A stretch of DNA of 59,676 nucleotides from Gammaproteobacteria bacterium (lineage in GTDB: Bacteria > Pseudomonadota > Gammaproteobacteria > Steroidobacterales > Foliamicaceae), in assembly GCA_011523505.1 (NCBI GenBank), contig WTGP01000018.1, forward strand, positions 1 through 59,676. The letters run 5' to 3'. A program made the position numbers and the translations under genes. The notes under the pieces were generated by a model that saw nothing but the letters and a program-made list of their open reading frames with translations, had not been told where the DNA came from and made no database searches. How positions within the stretch are numbered: position 1 is the first letter of the stretch; every line of letters starts with the position of its first letter. Positions 1 through 8,136 of the stretch are shown here, in pieces.

Positions 1-15
1 ATATCGCGGCCGTGG

Positions 16-579
16 TTAACGAGTGAACTCGGGAAATATCCGTCCGATCGTGCCGATGGTTATGAACATGCGCTGCGGATGATCGCTGAAACTCTCGAAG
101 CCCATGCGTCGATAGAACTCCTTGCGGCGCTGGAACGCTGCGTTTCCTCCGTCGTCGATCACATCCAGAATCACCAGCTTGAGTCCCACTTCCCTCGATA
201 CTCGGTAAGCGCGGAGCAAGGCATCGATTAACAGGTCGGTCCCGAGCCCCCTGCCCTGCTGACTCCTGTCAACGGCAATCATCGAGAGATACACGGCCGG
301 AAGGCTGGCGCGGTCCGGAGCGCGCCGCGGACGATTTCGCCCCAGTTCGTCAATCCCGACGGCATGCGTGTTCAAAGCGTAGTACCCCAGGATCCGATCG
401 GATCCTTCGGCTACTGCAACGAATACGCGAGTGAAATCGTCTTTCTGCTGTTCTCTGGCGCTCAGGCGAAGAAAGTTGTCCAGCCGCGCCACGCCGCAGG
501 AAAATTCCGCCCGCTCGTGGCGTCCCGGGTCGAATGGTTCTATGTAGACGTGCGGTAGGTTTTCTGCGTCAACCGGCAT
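16..579 (-). CDS. tacT: GNAT-family toxin of a TacA/TacT-type toxin-antitoxin pair
   Basis: 187-residue GCN5-related N-acetyltransferase. Family knowledge: TacT-like toxins acetylate the amino group of aminoacyl-tRNA and stop translation. The N-terminal part has the F-x-C-G...L-D-N-F-L pattern usual in this toxin subfamily. The acetyl-CoA pyrophosphate loop is Q-G-R-G-L-G near residue 110, and a late tyrosine sits in F-Y-R-R-M-G-F, where the family places its catalytic Tyr. The ATG lies inside the 3' end of the DUF1778 gene (11-bp overlap, 569-579), so the toxin is translated after the antitoxin. The gene order (antitoxin first) and the upstream operator both fit a TA operon. Substrate is inferred from family only. 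Confidence 0.85.
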   Translation of the reverse strand: MPVDAENLPHVYIEPFDPGRHERAEFSCGVARLDNFLRLSAREQQKDDFTRVFVAVAEGSDRILGYYALNTHAVGIDELGRNRPRRAPDRASLPAVYLSMIAVDRSQQGRGLGTDLLIDALLRAYRVSREVGLKLVILDVIDDGGNAAFQRRKEFYRRMGFESFSDHPQRMFITIGTIGRIFPEFTR

Positions 580-880
580 TGGCTATCCGTGCCCTGTATT
601 GAGCCGCAGCTTCCAGCGCGGCCTTGGTCGGTGGCGGAGGATTGTCGAGAGCCGCCAGCAAGGCGCGCTGATCGCGCGCCGAGAGAACCGTGGTTTGATG
701 ATCGCGCAGGACCCGTTCGGCTTCCCGCATCGCCGAAGCACGCACAAATGCAGTCAGCGGCACCCCCATCAATTCAGCGGCCCTGACGATCCCGCTCTTG
801 ACACTGGGCTTGATCCGCATCTCGATGCTATCGGTGGCCTTCTCGCCGGAAGACACGTCGGGATCAATGAAATTCAGCAC
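569..880 (-). CDS. tacA: DUF1778 (TacA-type) ribbon-helix-helix antitoxin
   Basis: 103-residue DUF1778 protein, the standard partner of GNAT toxins. The ribbon-helix-helix part is D-S-I-E-M-R-I-K-P...; the helical stretch A-F-V-R-A-S-A-M-R-E-A follows, and the C-terminal tail is the segment that normally neutralises the toxin. The start chosen is GTG at 880, preceded by a G-rich Shine-Dalgarno-like stretch; an internal ATG at M-R-I-K would drop the first beta-strand residues. It overlaps the downstream toxin gene by 11 bp. A perfect inverted repeat 15 bp upstream is the likely site where the antitoxin or the complex represses its own operon. Confidence 0.85.
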   Translation of the reverse strand: MLNFIDPDVSSGEKATDSIEMRIKPSVKSGIVRAAELMGVPLTAFVRASAMREAERVLRDHQTTVLSARDQRALLAALDNPPPPTKAALEAAAQYRARIANAG

Positions 881-894
881 GTCCTGCCCTCATG

Positions 895-919
895 AATGTC
901 CCCACAATATAGGGACATT
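895..919. promoter_or_regulatory. Inverted-repeat operator upstream of the tacA-tacT operon
   Basis: Perfect 8-bp arms AATGTCCC (895-902) and GGGACATT (912-919) around a 9-bp AT-rich centre. It lies 15 bp upstream of the antitoxin start, in the divergent gap with the DUF3500 gene. DUF1778 antitoxins are ribbon-helix-helix repressors of their own operons, so autoregulation is the natural reading. The position is seen; binding is inferred. Confidence 0.65.
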
Positions 920-986
920 GTCCAAGTCAGTCAATGTCTGCGCAAGCAACCTCCTGAGCAACTTCAACTCCGCGTATAGTTGATCC

Positions 987-2096
987 ATGCGTAACCGGAA
1001 GATTGTGTTGCTGCTGGCGGTCCTTGCGGCGGTCTGGCCGGGCGCAGGCGGTCTGGACGCCCACGAACCGCAGTTACAGAGCGCCGAAGCGCAGGCCGGA
1101 CGGACGCAAATTTCGCCCGCACCGCCATTCGCCGAAACGTACGGACAGCCCGGCGCCCGCGCCGCGCTGGAGGCGGCGAACGCGTTGCTGACGGAGTTGA
1201 GCGCCGAGCAGGCGGATGCATTGGTGTTGCCCATTGACAGCCCGCTGCGGCGCAACTGGTCTAACCTGCCCTCCGGAGCAACGCGTTTCGAGCGGAACGG
1301 GCTGCGCCTGGGCGACCTGACGCCCGTCCAGCTCGAACGCGCGTTCGATTTTCTCGCCGCGGCGCTGGGACCGCATGGTTACGAGACGGTCACCCAGATA
1401 GTCGGCGCCGACGCCATTCTGAAGGCGTTCCCCAGGGCAGCGCGCGCCGGATGGTCGGACGACAACTACTGGCTCGCCTTCTTCGGCCAACCGACAGACG
1501 CCGGCCACTGGGGCTGGCAGTTCGGCGGGCACCATCTGGCGATTAACGGGAGCTTCGCGGATGGACGCGCGACCGGGCTGTCGCCCACTTTCGTGGGCGT
1601 CGAACCCGCCGACTTCGAATACGCCGGCGCCCGCTCGACTCCGTTTGCGGACGAACTCGCCGCCGGGCACGCCGTCATGCAGGCCCTGCCCGAGGCGTTT
1701 CGGACGGAGGCGTCAATCACCCCGCGGCCGCGCAGCGTGGAGGCCGGGGCGGGACAGGACGGTTTCATTCCCGAAGTCCTCGGCAGCTCCGTCGCGGGCT
1801 GGCCCGACACGGCGCGCGCGCTGCTGCTGGAGACCATAGGCCACTGGGTTCTGCTGCAGCCGCGCGAAAACGCGGATGCGCGCATGGCGGCCCTGGAGGC
1901 GGGCCTCGACGACCTGCATTTCGCATGGAATGGCCCCCACGAAGCCGGCGACGACGGGCACGTCTATTACCGCATCCAGGGCCCCACACTGATCATCGAG
2001 TTCTCGACCGAAGACGGCATCGCCGTAGACGGGCCGCACTATCACACGATCTACCGCGACCCCACCAACGAATACGGCGCCGGCACACCCCCCTAA
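987..2096 (+). CDS. DUF3500 family secreted protein
   Basis: 369 residues with an N-terminal Sec signal peptide (basic start, then a V-L-L-L-A-V-L-A-A-V core, ending around residue 25). The body matches DUF3500 by pattern: the W-G-W-Q-F-G-G-H-H-L-A-I-N block near the middle, and the C-terminal H-V-Y-Y-R-I-Q-G-P-T-L-I-I-E-F and G-P-H-Y-H-T-I-Y-R-D-P blocks. No enzymatic role is established for the family. The conserved histidines would allow a metal site, but that is a guess. It is transcribed away from the TA operon, and a TATAGT-like -10 lies just before the start at about 976. Confidence 0.8.
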   Translation: MRNRKIVLLLAVLAAVWPGAGGLDAHEPQLQSAEAQAGRTQISPAPPFAETYGQPGARAALEAANALLTELSAEQADALVLPIDSPLRRNWSNLPSGATRFERNGLRLGDLTPVQLERAFDFLAAALGPHGYETVTQIVGADAILKAFPRAARAGWSDDNYWLAFFGQPTDAGHWGWQFGGHHLAINGSFADGRATGLSPTFVGVEPADFEYAGARSTPFADELAAGHAVMQALPEAFRTEASITPRPRSVEAGAGQDGFIPEVLGSSVAGWPDTARALLLETIGHWVLLQPRENADARMAALEAGLDDLHFAWNGPHEAGDDGHVYYRIQGPTLIIEFSTEDGIAVDGPHYHTIYRDPTNEYGAGTPP

Positions 2097-2132
2097 CACC
2101 GCTCAGGCGGACCGCCTAGCGACTCATTACTG

Positions 2133-2161
2133 TCCGTATCTGATATTATCGAGCATACGGA
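2133..2161. promoter_or_regulatory. Inverted-repeat operator upstream of parDE
   Basis: Arms TCCGTAT (2133-2139) and ATACGGA (2155-2161) are perfect 7-bp inverted repeats separated by 15 bp of AT-rich sequence. The right arm overlaps the Shine-Dalgarno GGAGG (2159-2163) that serves the ATG at 2172, so bound ParD could block both transcription and ribosome access. Autoregulation is inferred from ParD family behaviour. Confidence 0.6.
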
Positions 2162-2171
2162 GGGCCGATGA

Positions 2172-2429
2172 ATGCCAAACGTACACCTTACCGAACCAAT
2201 GGAAGCGTATGTCAGGGGACGGATAAAGTCTGGAGCCTACGCCAACGTGAGCGAAGTCGTACGGGCCGGAATCCGGCTCCTTATGCAGCAAGAGGGCGCA
2301 CGGCAGTTCTATGCAATGAAGTCGGACATGGCGCGCGCCGTGCGTGACGCGGAGGCAGGCCATTTCGATGACTTCGACCCCCAAGCCTACGAACCGGACG
2401 CTTACCGAACGATTGCCCCGACGCCATGA
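2172..2429 (+). CDS. parD: ParD-family antitoxin
   Basis: 85 residues. The first 45 residues form a ribbon-helix-helix domain: a beta-strand N-V-H-L-T-E-P and the Y-A-N-V-S-E-V-V-R-A-G-I-R-L-L helix pair diagnostic of ParD. The acidic C-terminal tail would wrap the toxin. GGAGG at 2159-2163 sits 8 bp before this ATG; an ATG at 2168 in another frame is too close and gives no ParD sequence. Its stop overlaps the toxin start as ATGA, so the two are translationally coupled. Role: repressor of the operon and neutraliser of ParE. Confidence 0.88.
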   Translation: MPNVHLTEPMEAYVRGRIKSGAYANVSEVVRAGIRLLMQQEGARQFYAMKSDMARAVRDAEAGHFDDFDPQAYEPDAYRTIAPTP

Positions 2430-2743
2430 CGATCCGACTGTCCCGCCTGGCCAGGCGGGATCTGGACGATATCCGCCGCTACACATTGGACACCTGGGGG
2501 CGCGACCAATGGCTGAAATACTATCGGGGCCTGGTGCGCGCTTTTGAAGACATCATGGCGAATCCCGACGGTGGACGCGACCGGAGCCTGTTCGCGGCGG
2601 GTCTGCGGTCGATCGCCTACGAAAAGCACGTTATTTTCTTCGCGCGGATCTCTGCAGCCGACAATGCGCCGGTGATCCTGCGGATCGTCCATCAGCGCCG
2701 CAACATGCCCGCGCTGACCTATTTCGAGGCTCTGGGAGGCTGA
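2426..2743 (+). CDS. parE: ParE-family toxin (RelE/ParE superfamily)
   Basis: 105 residues with the RelE/ParE fold pattern: an N-terminal strand I-R-L-S-R-L-A, a long helical pair A-R-R-D-L-D-D-I-R-R-Y-T...W-G-R-D-Q-W, the G-L-R-S-I-A-Y-E-K-H-V-I-F-F strand pair, and the closing V-I-L-R-I-V-H-Q-R-R-N-M strand. ParE members usually poison DNA gyrase; family members with other targets exist, so the target is not certain. It starts within the parD stop (ATGA at 2426-2429). Nothing suggests inactivation. Confidence 0.88.
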   Translation: MTIRLSRLARRDLDDIRRYTLDTWGRDQWLKYYRGLVRAFEDIMANPDGGRDRSLFAAGLRSIAYEKHVIFFARISAADNAPVILRIVHQRRNMPALTYFEALGG

Positions 2744-2765
2744 TGCGGTTATCCGGGCCGGGCGG

Positions 2766-3932
2766 TTACGCGGCGGCGGCGAAGGTCGTGCCCTTCGCGT
2801 AGCGCGGCACTTCACCGTGGACCCAGCCCTTGGGATCCTTTTTGCGCACGGGCGAGGGGATCGCCCGATAGTGGCCGGCAGCCAGGGCCTCGGCCCAGGC
2901 CTTGCGGTCTATTTGCCAGCCGCGTTCCCGCATCCGGGCCATCAGGTTCCAGTAGAGCCGAATTTCGGAGTCCTCGTCATAGGTGTATAAGCCGTTGGGA
3001 TCAGGGCCCACCGGCGCAATGCGAGGTTGCTGCGCTTCGGCGATCGCCTTGTCCTGGCGCGCCTGCATCAGATTGCGCTTCAGGTGCTCCTCGTCGAGCT
3101 CGGGCTGCAGCATGAAGTTACGGAAGAAAATGTAGTGCATGGCCGTCGTCTGCTCGTCGATCGGCGTCGAAAACTCGTAAAACACGTTGTGCATGCCGCT
3201 GCCGACGCCGCCGATTTCAACCTTGCCGTAAAGGCTGATCCCCGCGACGCGGAATTTCATGCGCGACTCGACTTTCTTCGCTTCGTCGCCGCCGCGGATT
3301 TTGTCCCATTCCCCGCCCTTGCGCGGTCGTGACGTCGACGGGTAATACACAAGGTCGAAACCGTCGTCATGTTCCGTCAGTTCAAACGGCGGCGGCGAAT
3401 CGGGATTGTCCTGATTCTGGAACTTGATGCCATGAACGATGGGCAAATGAACAAGATCGAGATTCGAAAATTTCGCCCAGTGATAGTTGGTTTCCTAAAC
3501 CTCGCTGTGCGTGGTCGTGGAACGGAAACCGTCGTCGTCGTATTCGGGCATGTCGATAATCGGCGCCGCGTTTTCGGGTTCGTCGCCGAGAAACGCCCAG
3601 ATGAAGCCGTACCGTTCTTCCGTGGGATAAGCGTCGATCTTGACGCCCGGGGCCACATCCTGCGGATCCTCACCCCGGCGCGAGGCGATCTGCGTGCACT
3701 TGCCCTCGCCGTTGAAGGACCAGGCGTGATAGGGGCAGGCAATGGATCCGTCGTCCTTGCACTTGCCGTGCGCCAGGCTCCCGCCCCGATGAGGACAAAC
3801 ATTGCTGAGACAGACCGCCTTGCCGCCCGGCTCGCGGTAGAGCACAAAGTCGCAGCCCAGCATGCGCACCTTCAGCGGTTTGTCCTGAAGATCTTCGCTT
3901 CGTGCAGCGACGTACCAGACATTCGTGAACAC
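2766..3932 (-). pseudogene. Rieske non-heme iron oxygenase alpha subunit, interrupted by one in-frame amber codon
   Basis: Read straight through, this is a 388-codon aromatic-ring-hydroxylating-type oxygenase. It starts at GTG 3932. The Rieske cluster is C46-x-H48...C66-x2-H69. Codon 146 is TAG (3495-3497). The same frame resumes at once with E-T-N-Y-H-W-A-K-F, followed by the mononuclear iron motif D159-L-V-H162-L-P-I-V-H167, and runs intact to 2766. No frameshift is needed. So the gene is either a very recent nonsense allele, a sequencing error, or read through. If translation stops, the product keeps the 2Fe-2S domain but loses the catalytic iron. A weak TTG restart at 3446 lies after the iron motif and could not rescue activity. 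It is divergent from the hydrolase operon at 4000. Confidence 0.8.
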
Positions 3933-3999
3933 CGGACCTGTCTCCTCTTTCCGAAGTGCGTCTCACCAATGGTATCAATCGCTGATATAAATTCGCCAC

Positions 4000-5286
4000 A
4001 TGCGAATATCCGCGTTCATGACGGTCGGAAAAGCCGCCGCTGCGCTGGTCTGCGTCGCTTTGATGGGCGCTCATATCGCCCCGGTGGGCGCTCAATCAGC
4101 CGTAACGGGCGCTGAAACCACGGAAGAGGTTCTTGTTCGGCGCTTCAATACGCAGGGGCAGACCAGCGGGCCCGGTGGCTACAGGTGGTATGAGCCGACG
4201 GAAGCGATTGCCGGCGCGCACGACGGTTTCTTCGAGGTCGTTCCGCCGGAGGAGCGCACGATCCCGGATGACGCGCTGGACGAGGCCCGCGCCTACGCCA
4301 GGCGCAACCGTTCGGAGAGTCTGCTCGTCTGGCATCGCGGCGCGCTGCAATCGGCCGATTACTGGATGGGGGTCGGACCGTCCGACGTGGTCAATTCCCG
4401 CAGCATGCACAAGATGGCCGGCGGCCTGCTCATCGCCCGCGCCATTGCCGATGGCCACATCGATTCGCTGGACGATTCCGTCGCCCGGTACATTCCGCGC
4501 TGGCGGGGCACGGACAAGGAACCCATGACCATCCGCAACGTGCTGCAGATGTCGAGCGGACTGCGCTGGTTCGGCATCCGCGACGAGCCCATCACCGGGC
4601 TCAGCGCGCGGCGCTATCTCAGCCCGTACTGGGACGAGGTCCTGCTCGAAGAGGTTCCGATGTCGTTCACGCCGGGATCGGAATACGACTACAGCGACAT
4701 GACCGCCGACATCATGCCCCACATCATTGAGGGCGCCACCGGCAAGCGCTATGCGGAATATTTCTCCGAAGCGCTGCTCAAACCGCTGGGTGCGCTCGGC
4801 GGCTTCATCTGGGTCAACCGGGAAGGCGGAATGCCCCACGGTGGCTGCTGCCTGATGCTGCCGCCGGAAACATGGCTGCGTTTCGGCCTGTTCGTCATGA
4901 ACGGCGGCTCCTGGAGCGGCAGACAGCTGCTCCCCGACTACTGGATGACGGAAATGCTGACGCCTTCGCCCAATAACGAGCACTTCGGCCTGATGGTCTG
5001 GCTCGGCAGCCCCCACGCGGAGCGCCGGCTCTTTCACCGTCCGGACTCGTGGCTCAACGACGTGCCCAAGCCGGGCGTCTACCACTCGGAGCCGTTCCTG
5101 GCCGACGACCTGTTCCTGTTCGACGGTTCCGAAGGCCGGTCGATCGTGATCGTGCCGTCCGAGCAGCTGGTCATTGTCCGCACCGGCTTCCGGCCGCTGC
5201 CCGACCAGCCGGAGTGGGACAATGCCTTTCTGCCCAACACCGTCATCAGCGGTATAAAGCGCGCCATGAGCGACACAACCCCATGA
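4000..5286 (+). CDS. Beta-lactamase-family serine hydrolase, exported (first of a tandem pair)
   Basis: 428 residues. The N-terminal signal peptide has the core A-A-A-A-L-V-C-V-A-L-M; an alternative ATG at 4018 would leave a more compact signal. The class C beta-lactamase/penicillin-binding fold is shown by S135-M-H-K138 (nucleophile and general base) and the Y231-S-D region where YxN usually lies. G-x-E-Y-D-Y-S-D is a variant of the usual F-x-Y-S-N. Such proteins act as esterases, amidases or D-aminopeptidases, so substrate is open. The stop overlaps the next ATG (ATGA), and the downstream gene is a paralogue, so a tandem duplication followed by divergence is likely. Confidence 0.85.
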   Translation: MRISAFMTVGKAAAALVCVALMGAHIAPVGAQSAVTGAETTEEVLVRRFNTQGQTSGPGGYRWYEPTEAIAGAHDGFFEVVPPEERTIPDDALDEARAYARRNRSESLLVWHRGALQSADYWMGVGPSDVVNSRSMHKMAGGLLIARAIADGHIDSLDDSVARYIPRWRGTDKEPMTIRNVLQMSSGLRWFGIRDEPITGLSARRYLSPYWDEVLLEEVPMSFTPGSEYDYSDMTADIMPHIIEGATGKRYAEYFSEALLKPLGALGGFIWVNREGGMPHGGCCLMLPPETWLRFGLFVMNGGSWSGRQLLPDYWMTEMLTPSPNNEHFGLMVWLGSPHAERRLFHRPDSWLNDVPKPGVYHSEPFLADDLFLFDGSEGRSIVIVPSEQLVIVRTGFRPLPDQPEWDNAFLPNTVISGIKRAMSDTTP

Positions 5287-6470
5287 CCCGGCGGGTCATC
5301 GCCGCCCTCGTCGTCCTGATCGTGGCTGCGATCGCTGCCGACTGGACCTTCTGGTACCGCTTCGCGACCATCCGTGATCAAACGTCCGTCACTATTCCCG
5401 GCTGGATCAGTCCGACGGCCACGGTCGAGGGCGACTTCCGCAAAGAATTTGCCGTCGTCGCCCCGGCCGATCGGATTCTGTCCCCGGGTGCGATTGCCGA
5501 ACTCGTGGACTACGCGGAGCAGGTGGACTCGTTTTCGCTCATCGTCCATCACGGCGGTGCGATTCAGTTCGAAACGTACTGGCGGGAGTTCGGCCCCGAT
5601 GATGTAACCGAAACCCTGTCCATGGCGAAATCGGTGCTGGGCCTGACGTTCGGCTTCGCGGTAGAAGACGGGTCCATCGGGTCCATTGACGATCCCGTGA
5701 CCGCCTATATTCCCGAGTGGGAGGGCACGGACAAGGAACGCCTGACCATTCGCCACGTGCTGCAGATGGCCAGCGGACTGGAACACTTCCAATTCGATTA
5801 CAGTCTTTTACAAAATCCTTTTAACAAAGCACTTCGGCTTTTTGTCGGCCCCAGCATGGAGAACGCCATTCTCCGTTTCGAACTCACGGCGGAGCCGGGA
5901 AGCGAATTCAACTACAACAGCGCCAACACCCAGTTGCTCCTGCTGATACTCGAGCGGGCGACGGGCCGCGCCTATGCCGATTACGTTTCGGAAAAACTCT
6001 GGCGGCCATTGGGCGCCAAACCGGCCACGCTATGGATGGACCGCGAAGGCGGCATGCCCAAGGCCTACGCTTTCTTCCAGGCCCGCCCGCGAGATTGGCT
6101 GCGAATCGGTCTGGCGATCAGGAACGAGGGCGTCGTTGACGGGCGGCAGGTCATTCCCGCCGAGTGGCTCACCGCCATGTTCTCGCCGTCGCCCAACAAT
6201 CCCAAGTACGGCCTGCAGGCATGGATCGGCTCGCCGCACATGACCGAACGGTTCTACAACCGGAACACGCCGTTCGGCGTAAAGCAGGCAGAGCCGTTTC
6301 TGGCGGATGACGTCGTGTTCTTCGATGGCGGCGGCGGGCAGCGTGTCTATGTCATTCCGTCCGCCGATCTCGTGATCGTGCGGACCGGCATGACCTCGCC
6401 GGACTGGGACGATGGCGTGATTCCCAATATCCTCCTCCGCGATCTCGGCTACGGAAAGGACCCGTCATGA
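5283..6470 (+). CDS. Beta-lactamase-family serine hydrolase, membrane-anchored or exported (second of pair)
   Basis: 395 residues from ATG 5283, whose ATGA overlaps the previous stop; longer in-frame extensions lie inside the upstream gene and are not supported. A hydrophobic N-terminus (residues 5-20) is followed by the hydrolase domain with S113-M-A-K116 and F-N-Y-N-S-A-N. It is clearly related to the gene before it: both share T-D-K-E-x-x-T-I-R-x-V-L-Q-M-x-S-G-L, the C-terminal S-P-S-P-N-N-x-x-x-G-L block, and E-P-F-L-A-D-D near the end. It is coupled by ATGA to the monooxygenase, so all three genes probably serve one catabolic or detoxifying pathway. Confidence 0.87.
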   Translation: MTRRVIAALVVLIVAAIAADWTFWYRFATIRDQTSVTIPGWISPTATVEGDFRKEFAVVAPADRILSPGAIAELVDYAEQVDSFSLIVHHGGAIQFETYWREFGPDDVTETLSMAKSVLGLTFGFAVEDGSIGSIDDPVTAYIPEWEGTDKERLTIRHVLQMASGLEHFQFDYSLLQNPFNKALRLFVGPSMENAILRFELTAEPGSEFNYNSANTQLLLLILERATGRAYADYVSEKLWRPLGAKPATLWMDREGGMPKAYAFFQARPRDWLRIGLAIRNEGVVDGRQVIPAEWLTAMFSPSPNNPKYGLQAWIGSPHMTERFYNRNTPFGVKQAEPFLADDVVFFDGGGGQRVYVIPSADLVIVRTGMTSPDWDDGVIPNILLRDLGYGKDPS

Positions 6471-7636
6471 AGGGTCCGGACATCGGAATCGTGGGCGCCG
6501 GCCTGGGCGGCATGACCGCCGCCGTGGCGCTTCAGCAGCGCGGTTTCAAGGTCACTGTCTATGAACAGGCGCCGGAACTGGGGGAAATTGGCGCCGGCAT
6601 CACCGTGGCGCCCAACATCAGCGTGGTCCTCGCCGGCCTCGGCCTGGAAGACGCAGCGGCATCCTACGCCGACGGCTCCACGACCTTCGGCGCGCTTCAC
6701 TACAAGACCGGCGAGCCGATATGGTTTTCGGAACGGAGTATCGAGGAGGCGATCAAGACCCGCGGCGCACTGACCCGGCACATGCACCGGGCAGACCTGC
6801 ACAAGGTCCTGGAAGACGCGTTCAACAAGGAGGGCGACGCCCTTCGGCTCGGACACGCGCTCACCGACATCGGGCAGGACGACAGCGGCGTGACCCTGCG
6901 CTTCGCCAACGGCGCCACGGACAGGCGCGACATCGTCATCGCCTGCGACGGCCTCAAGTCCGTCGTGCGCGACAAGCTGTTTCCCACCGAACCACCCCGA
7001 TACACCGGCTACATGGCATGGCGAGGCGTGGTCGATGCCTCCGACGTGCCCGGAGTCAGCCACGTACCCCACTTTGCCTCCTATCCGGCCGAAGGCAGCA
7101 TGTTCTCCCGCTATCCCCTGCGCCGGGGCACTCAGATCAACTGGGTGGCCAATGCTTATCGGCCCGACGACATCGGCGAGGAGAACTGGTACGCGCAAAC
7201 GGACATCGACGAGGTCCTCGAAGAGTTCGAGGACTGGCATGAAGACGTCGTGCGCATCATCAAGGCGTCGCCCGGCGGAAAGTGTCTGCGCTGGGCGCTC
7301 TCAAGCCGCCAGCCGCTCGACGGCTGGATCGCCGGACGCGTTACCCTGCTGGGCGATGCCGCGCATCCCATGACGCCCTTCTACGGCATGGGCGCGGGCA
7401 TGGCCTTCGAAGACGGCGCAATCCTCGCCCGCTGCTTCGAAGCGGAGGAAGGCGACTGGCAGGCGGCCTTCGCGCGCTACGAGCGGGCCCGCCTTGCCCG
7501 GACCACGAAGTTCCACGTGCAATCGCTCAAGCGCGGCAGCGTCTACATGAGCGCGGACCCGTCGGACCGGGCCAAGCCGCCCGCCACCGGCATGGAAGCC
7601 GAGTTCGACTACAACGCCATGACCGTGGACATCTAA
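6467..7636 (+). CDS. FAD-dependent monooxygenase, salicylate/3-hydroxybenzoate hydroxylase-like
   Basis: 389 residues. It has the three class A flavoprotein hydroxylase signatures: G-x-G-x-x-G at residues 10-15 in I-V-G-A-G-L-G-G, the D-G motif in C-D-G-L-K-S-V-V-R-D-K, and the G-D motif in L-L-G-D-A-A-H-P-M-T-P-F. These enzymes use NAD(P)H and O2 to hydroxylate aromatic acids. It is the last gene of the coupled trio (ATGA overlap at 6467-6470). A plausible but unproven scheme is that the serine hydrolases release an aromatic acid from an ester or amide and this enzyme hydroxylates it. Confidence 0.87.
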   Translation: MKGPDIGIVGAGLGGMTAAVALQQRGFKVTVYEQAPELGEIGAGITVAPNISVVLAGLGLEDAAASYADGSTTFGALHYKTGEPIWFSERSIEEAIKTRGALTRHMHRADLHKVLEDAFNKEGDALRLGHALTDIGQDDSGVTLRFANGATDRRDIVIACDGLKSVVRDKLFPTEPPRYTGYMAWRGVVDASDVPGVSHVPHFASYPAEGSMFSRYPLRRGTQINWVANAYRPDDIGEENWYAQTDIDEVLEEFEDWHEDVVRIIKASPGGKCLRWALSSRQPLDGWIAGRVTLLGDAAHPMTPFYGMGAGMAFEDGAILARCFEAEEGDWQAAFARYERARLARTTKFHVQSLKRGSVYMSADPSDRAKPPATGMEAEFDYNAMTVDI

Positions 7637-7679
7637 CGTCCAAATTGCCGTTCCGTCACGGTCATCTCAAACACCACAT

Positions 7680-8120
7680 TCAACTATCACTCGTGCAGTC
7701 CAGTTTTTCGGGCCTGGCGGGAAAACCGAAAGCTTTAACATCATGAACAGAAGAATTCTTCTTATGCGTTATTTCAAGCCTTAACTCAAAGGTTGGTGAA
7801 ATAGTCAATCTTGTAGAGTATCTCTTGTAGTTCAATAGCCAATCTTTCCCAGCTTCACTAGCGTTTTCAAAGTCCGTTTGCGGAGTAGGAACATCTGCGC
7901 TGTAGTGAGCCTCACATTTTGCACTCTGTATCTGGAGGGGGTATTTCAGAAATTCATACAATTTGAAATCATTGCTGGTTTCCTTTGAATTCAGACGAAA
8001 AGACAAATCCCCTGAACTTATTTCCAAATCGTGTCCTGACTGATTGAGAAATTGCACATCAGGCCATGACATGCACCCCGCAGCAAGTAAAGAAAGCAAA
8101 CATACAGGTATTTTTTTCAT
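7680..8120 (-). CDS. Small putative lipoprotein, function unknown
   Basis: 146 residues from ATG 8120, chosen because it gives a clean lipoprotein signal: M-K-K-I-P-V-C-L-L-S-L-L-A-A-G-C, with the lipobox L-A-A-G-C and Cys16 as lipidation site. An extended reading upstream adds 47 unlikely residues overlapping the neighbour. The mature part is rich in beta-type sequence and matches no family I recognise. It is AT-richer than its neighbours and lies 16 bp after the stop of a membrane-anchored unknown protein, so the two probably form one acquired envelope unit. Confidence 0.6.
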   Translation of the reverse strand: MKKIPVCLLSLLAAGCMSWPDVQFLNQSGHDLEISSGDLSFRLNSKETSNDFKLYEFLKYPLQIQSAKCEAHYSADVPTPQTDFENASEAGKDWLLNYKRYSTRLTISPTFELRLEITHKKNSSVHDVKAFGFPARPEKLDCTSDS

Positions 8121-8136
8121 GCTCCGGGCCTGATCT

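Noticed and set aside
3369..4115. 248-codon plus-strand ORF over the Rieske gene
   Set aside because: It is antisense to clear Rieske coding sequence and its translation lacks any domain pattern; a shadow of GC-rich codon use.
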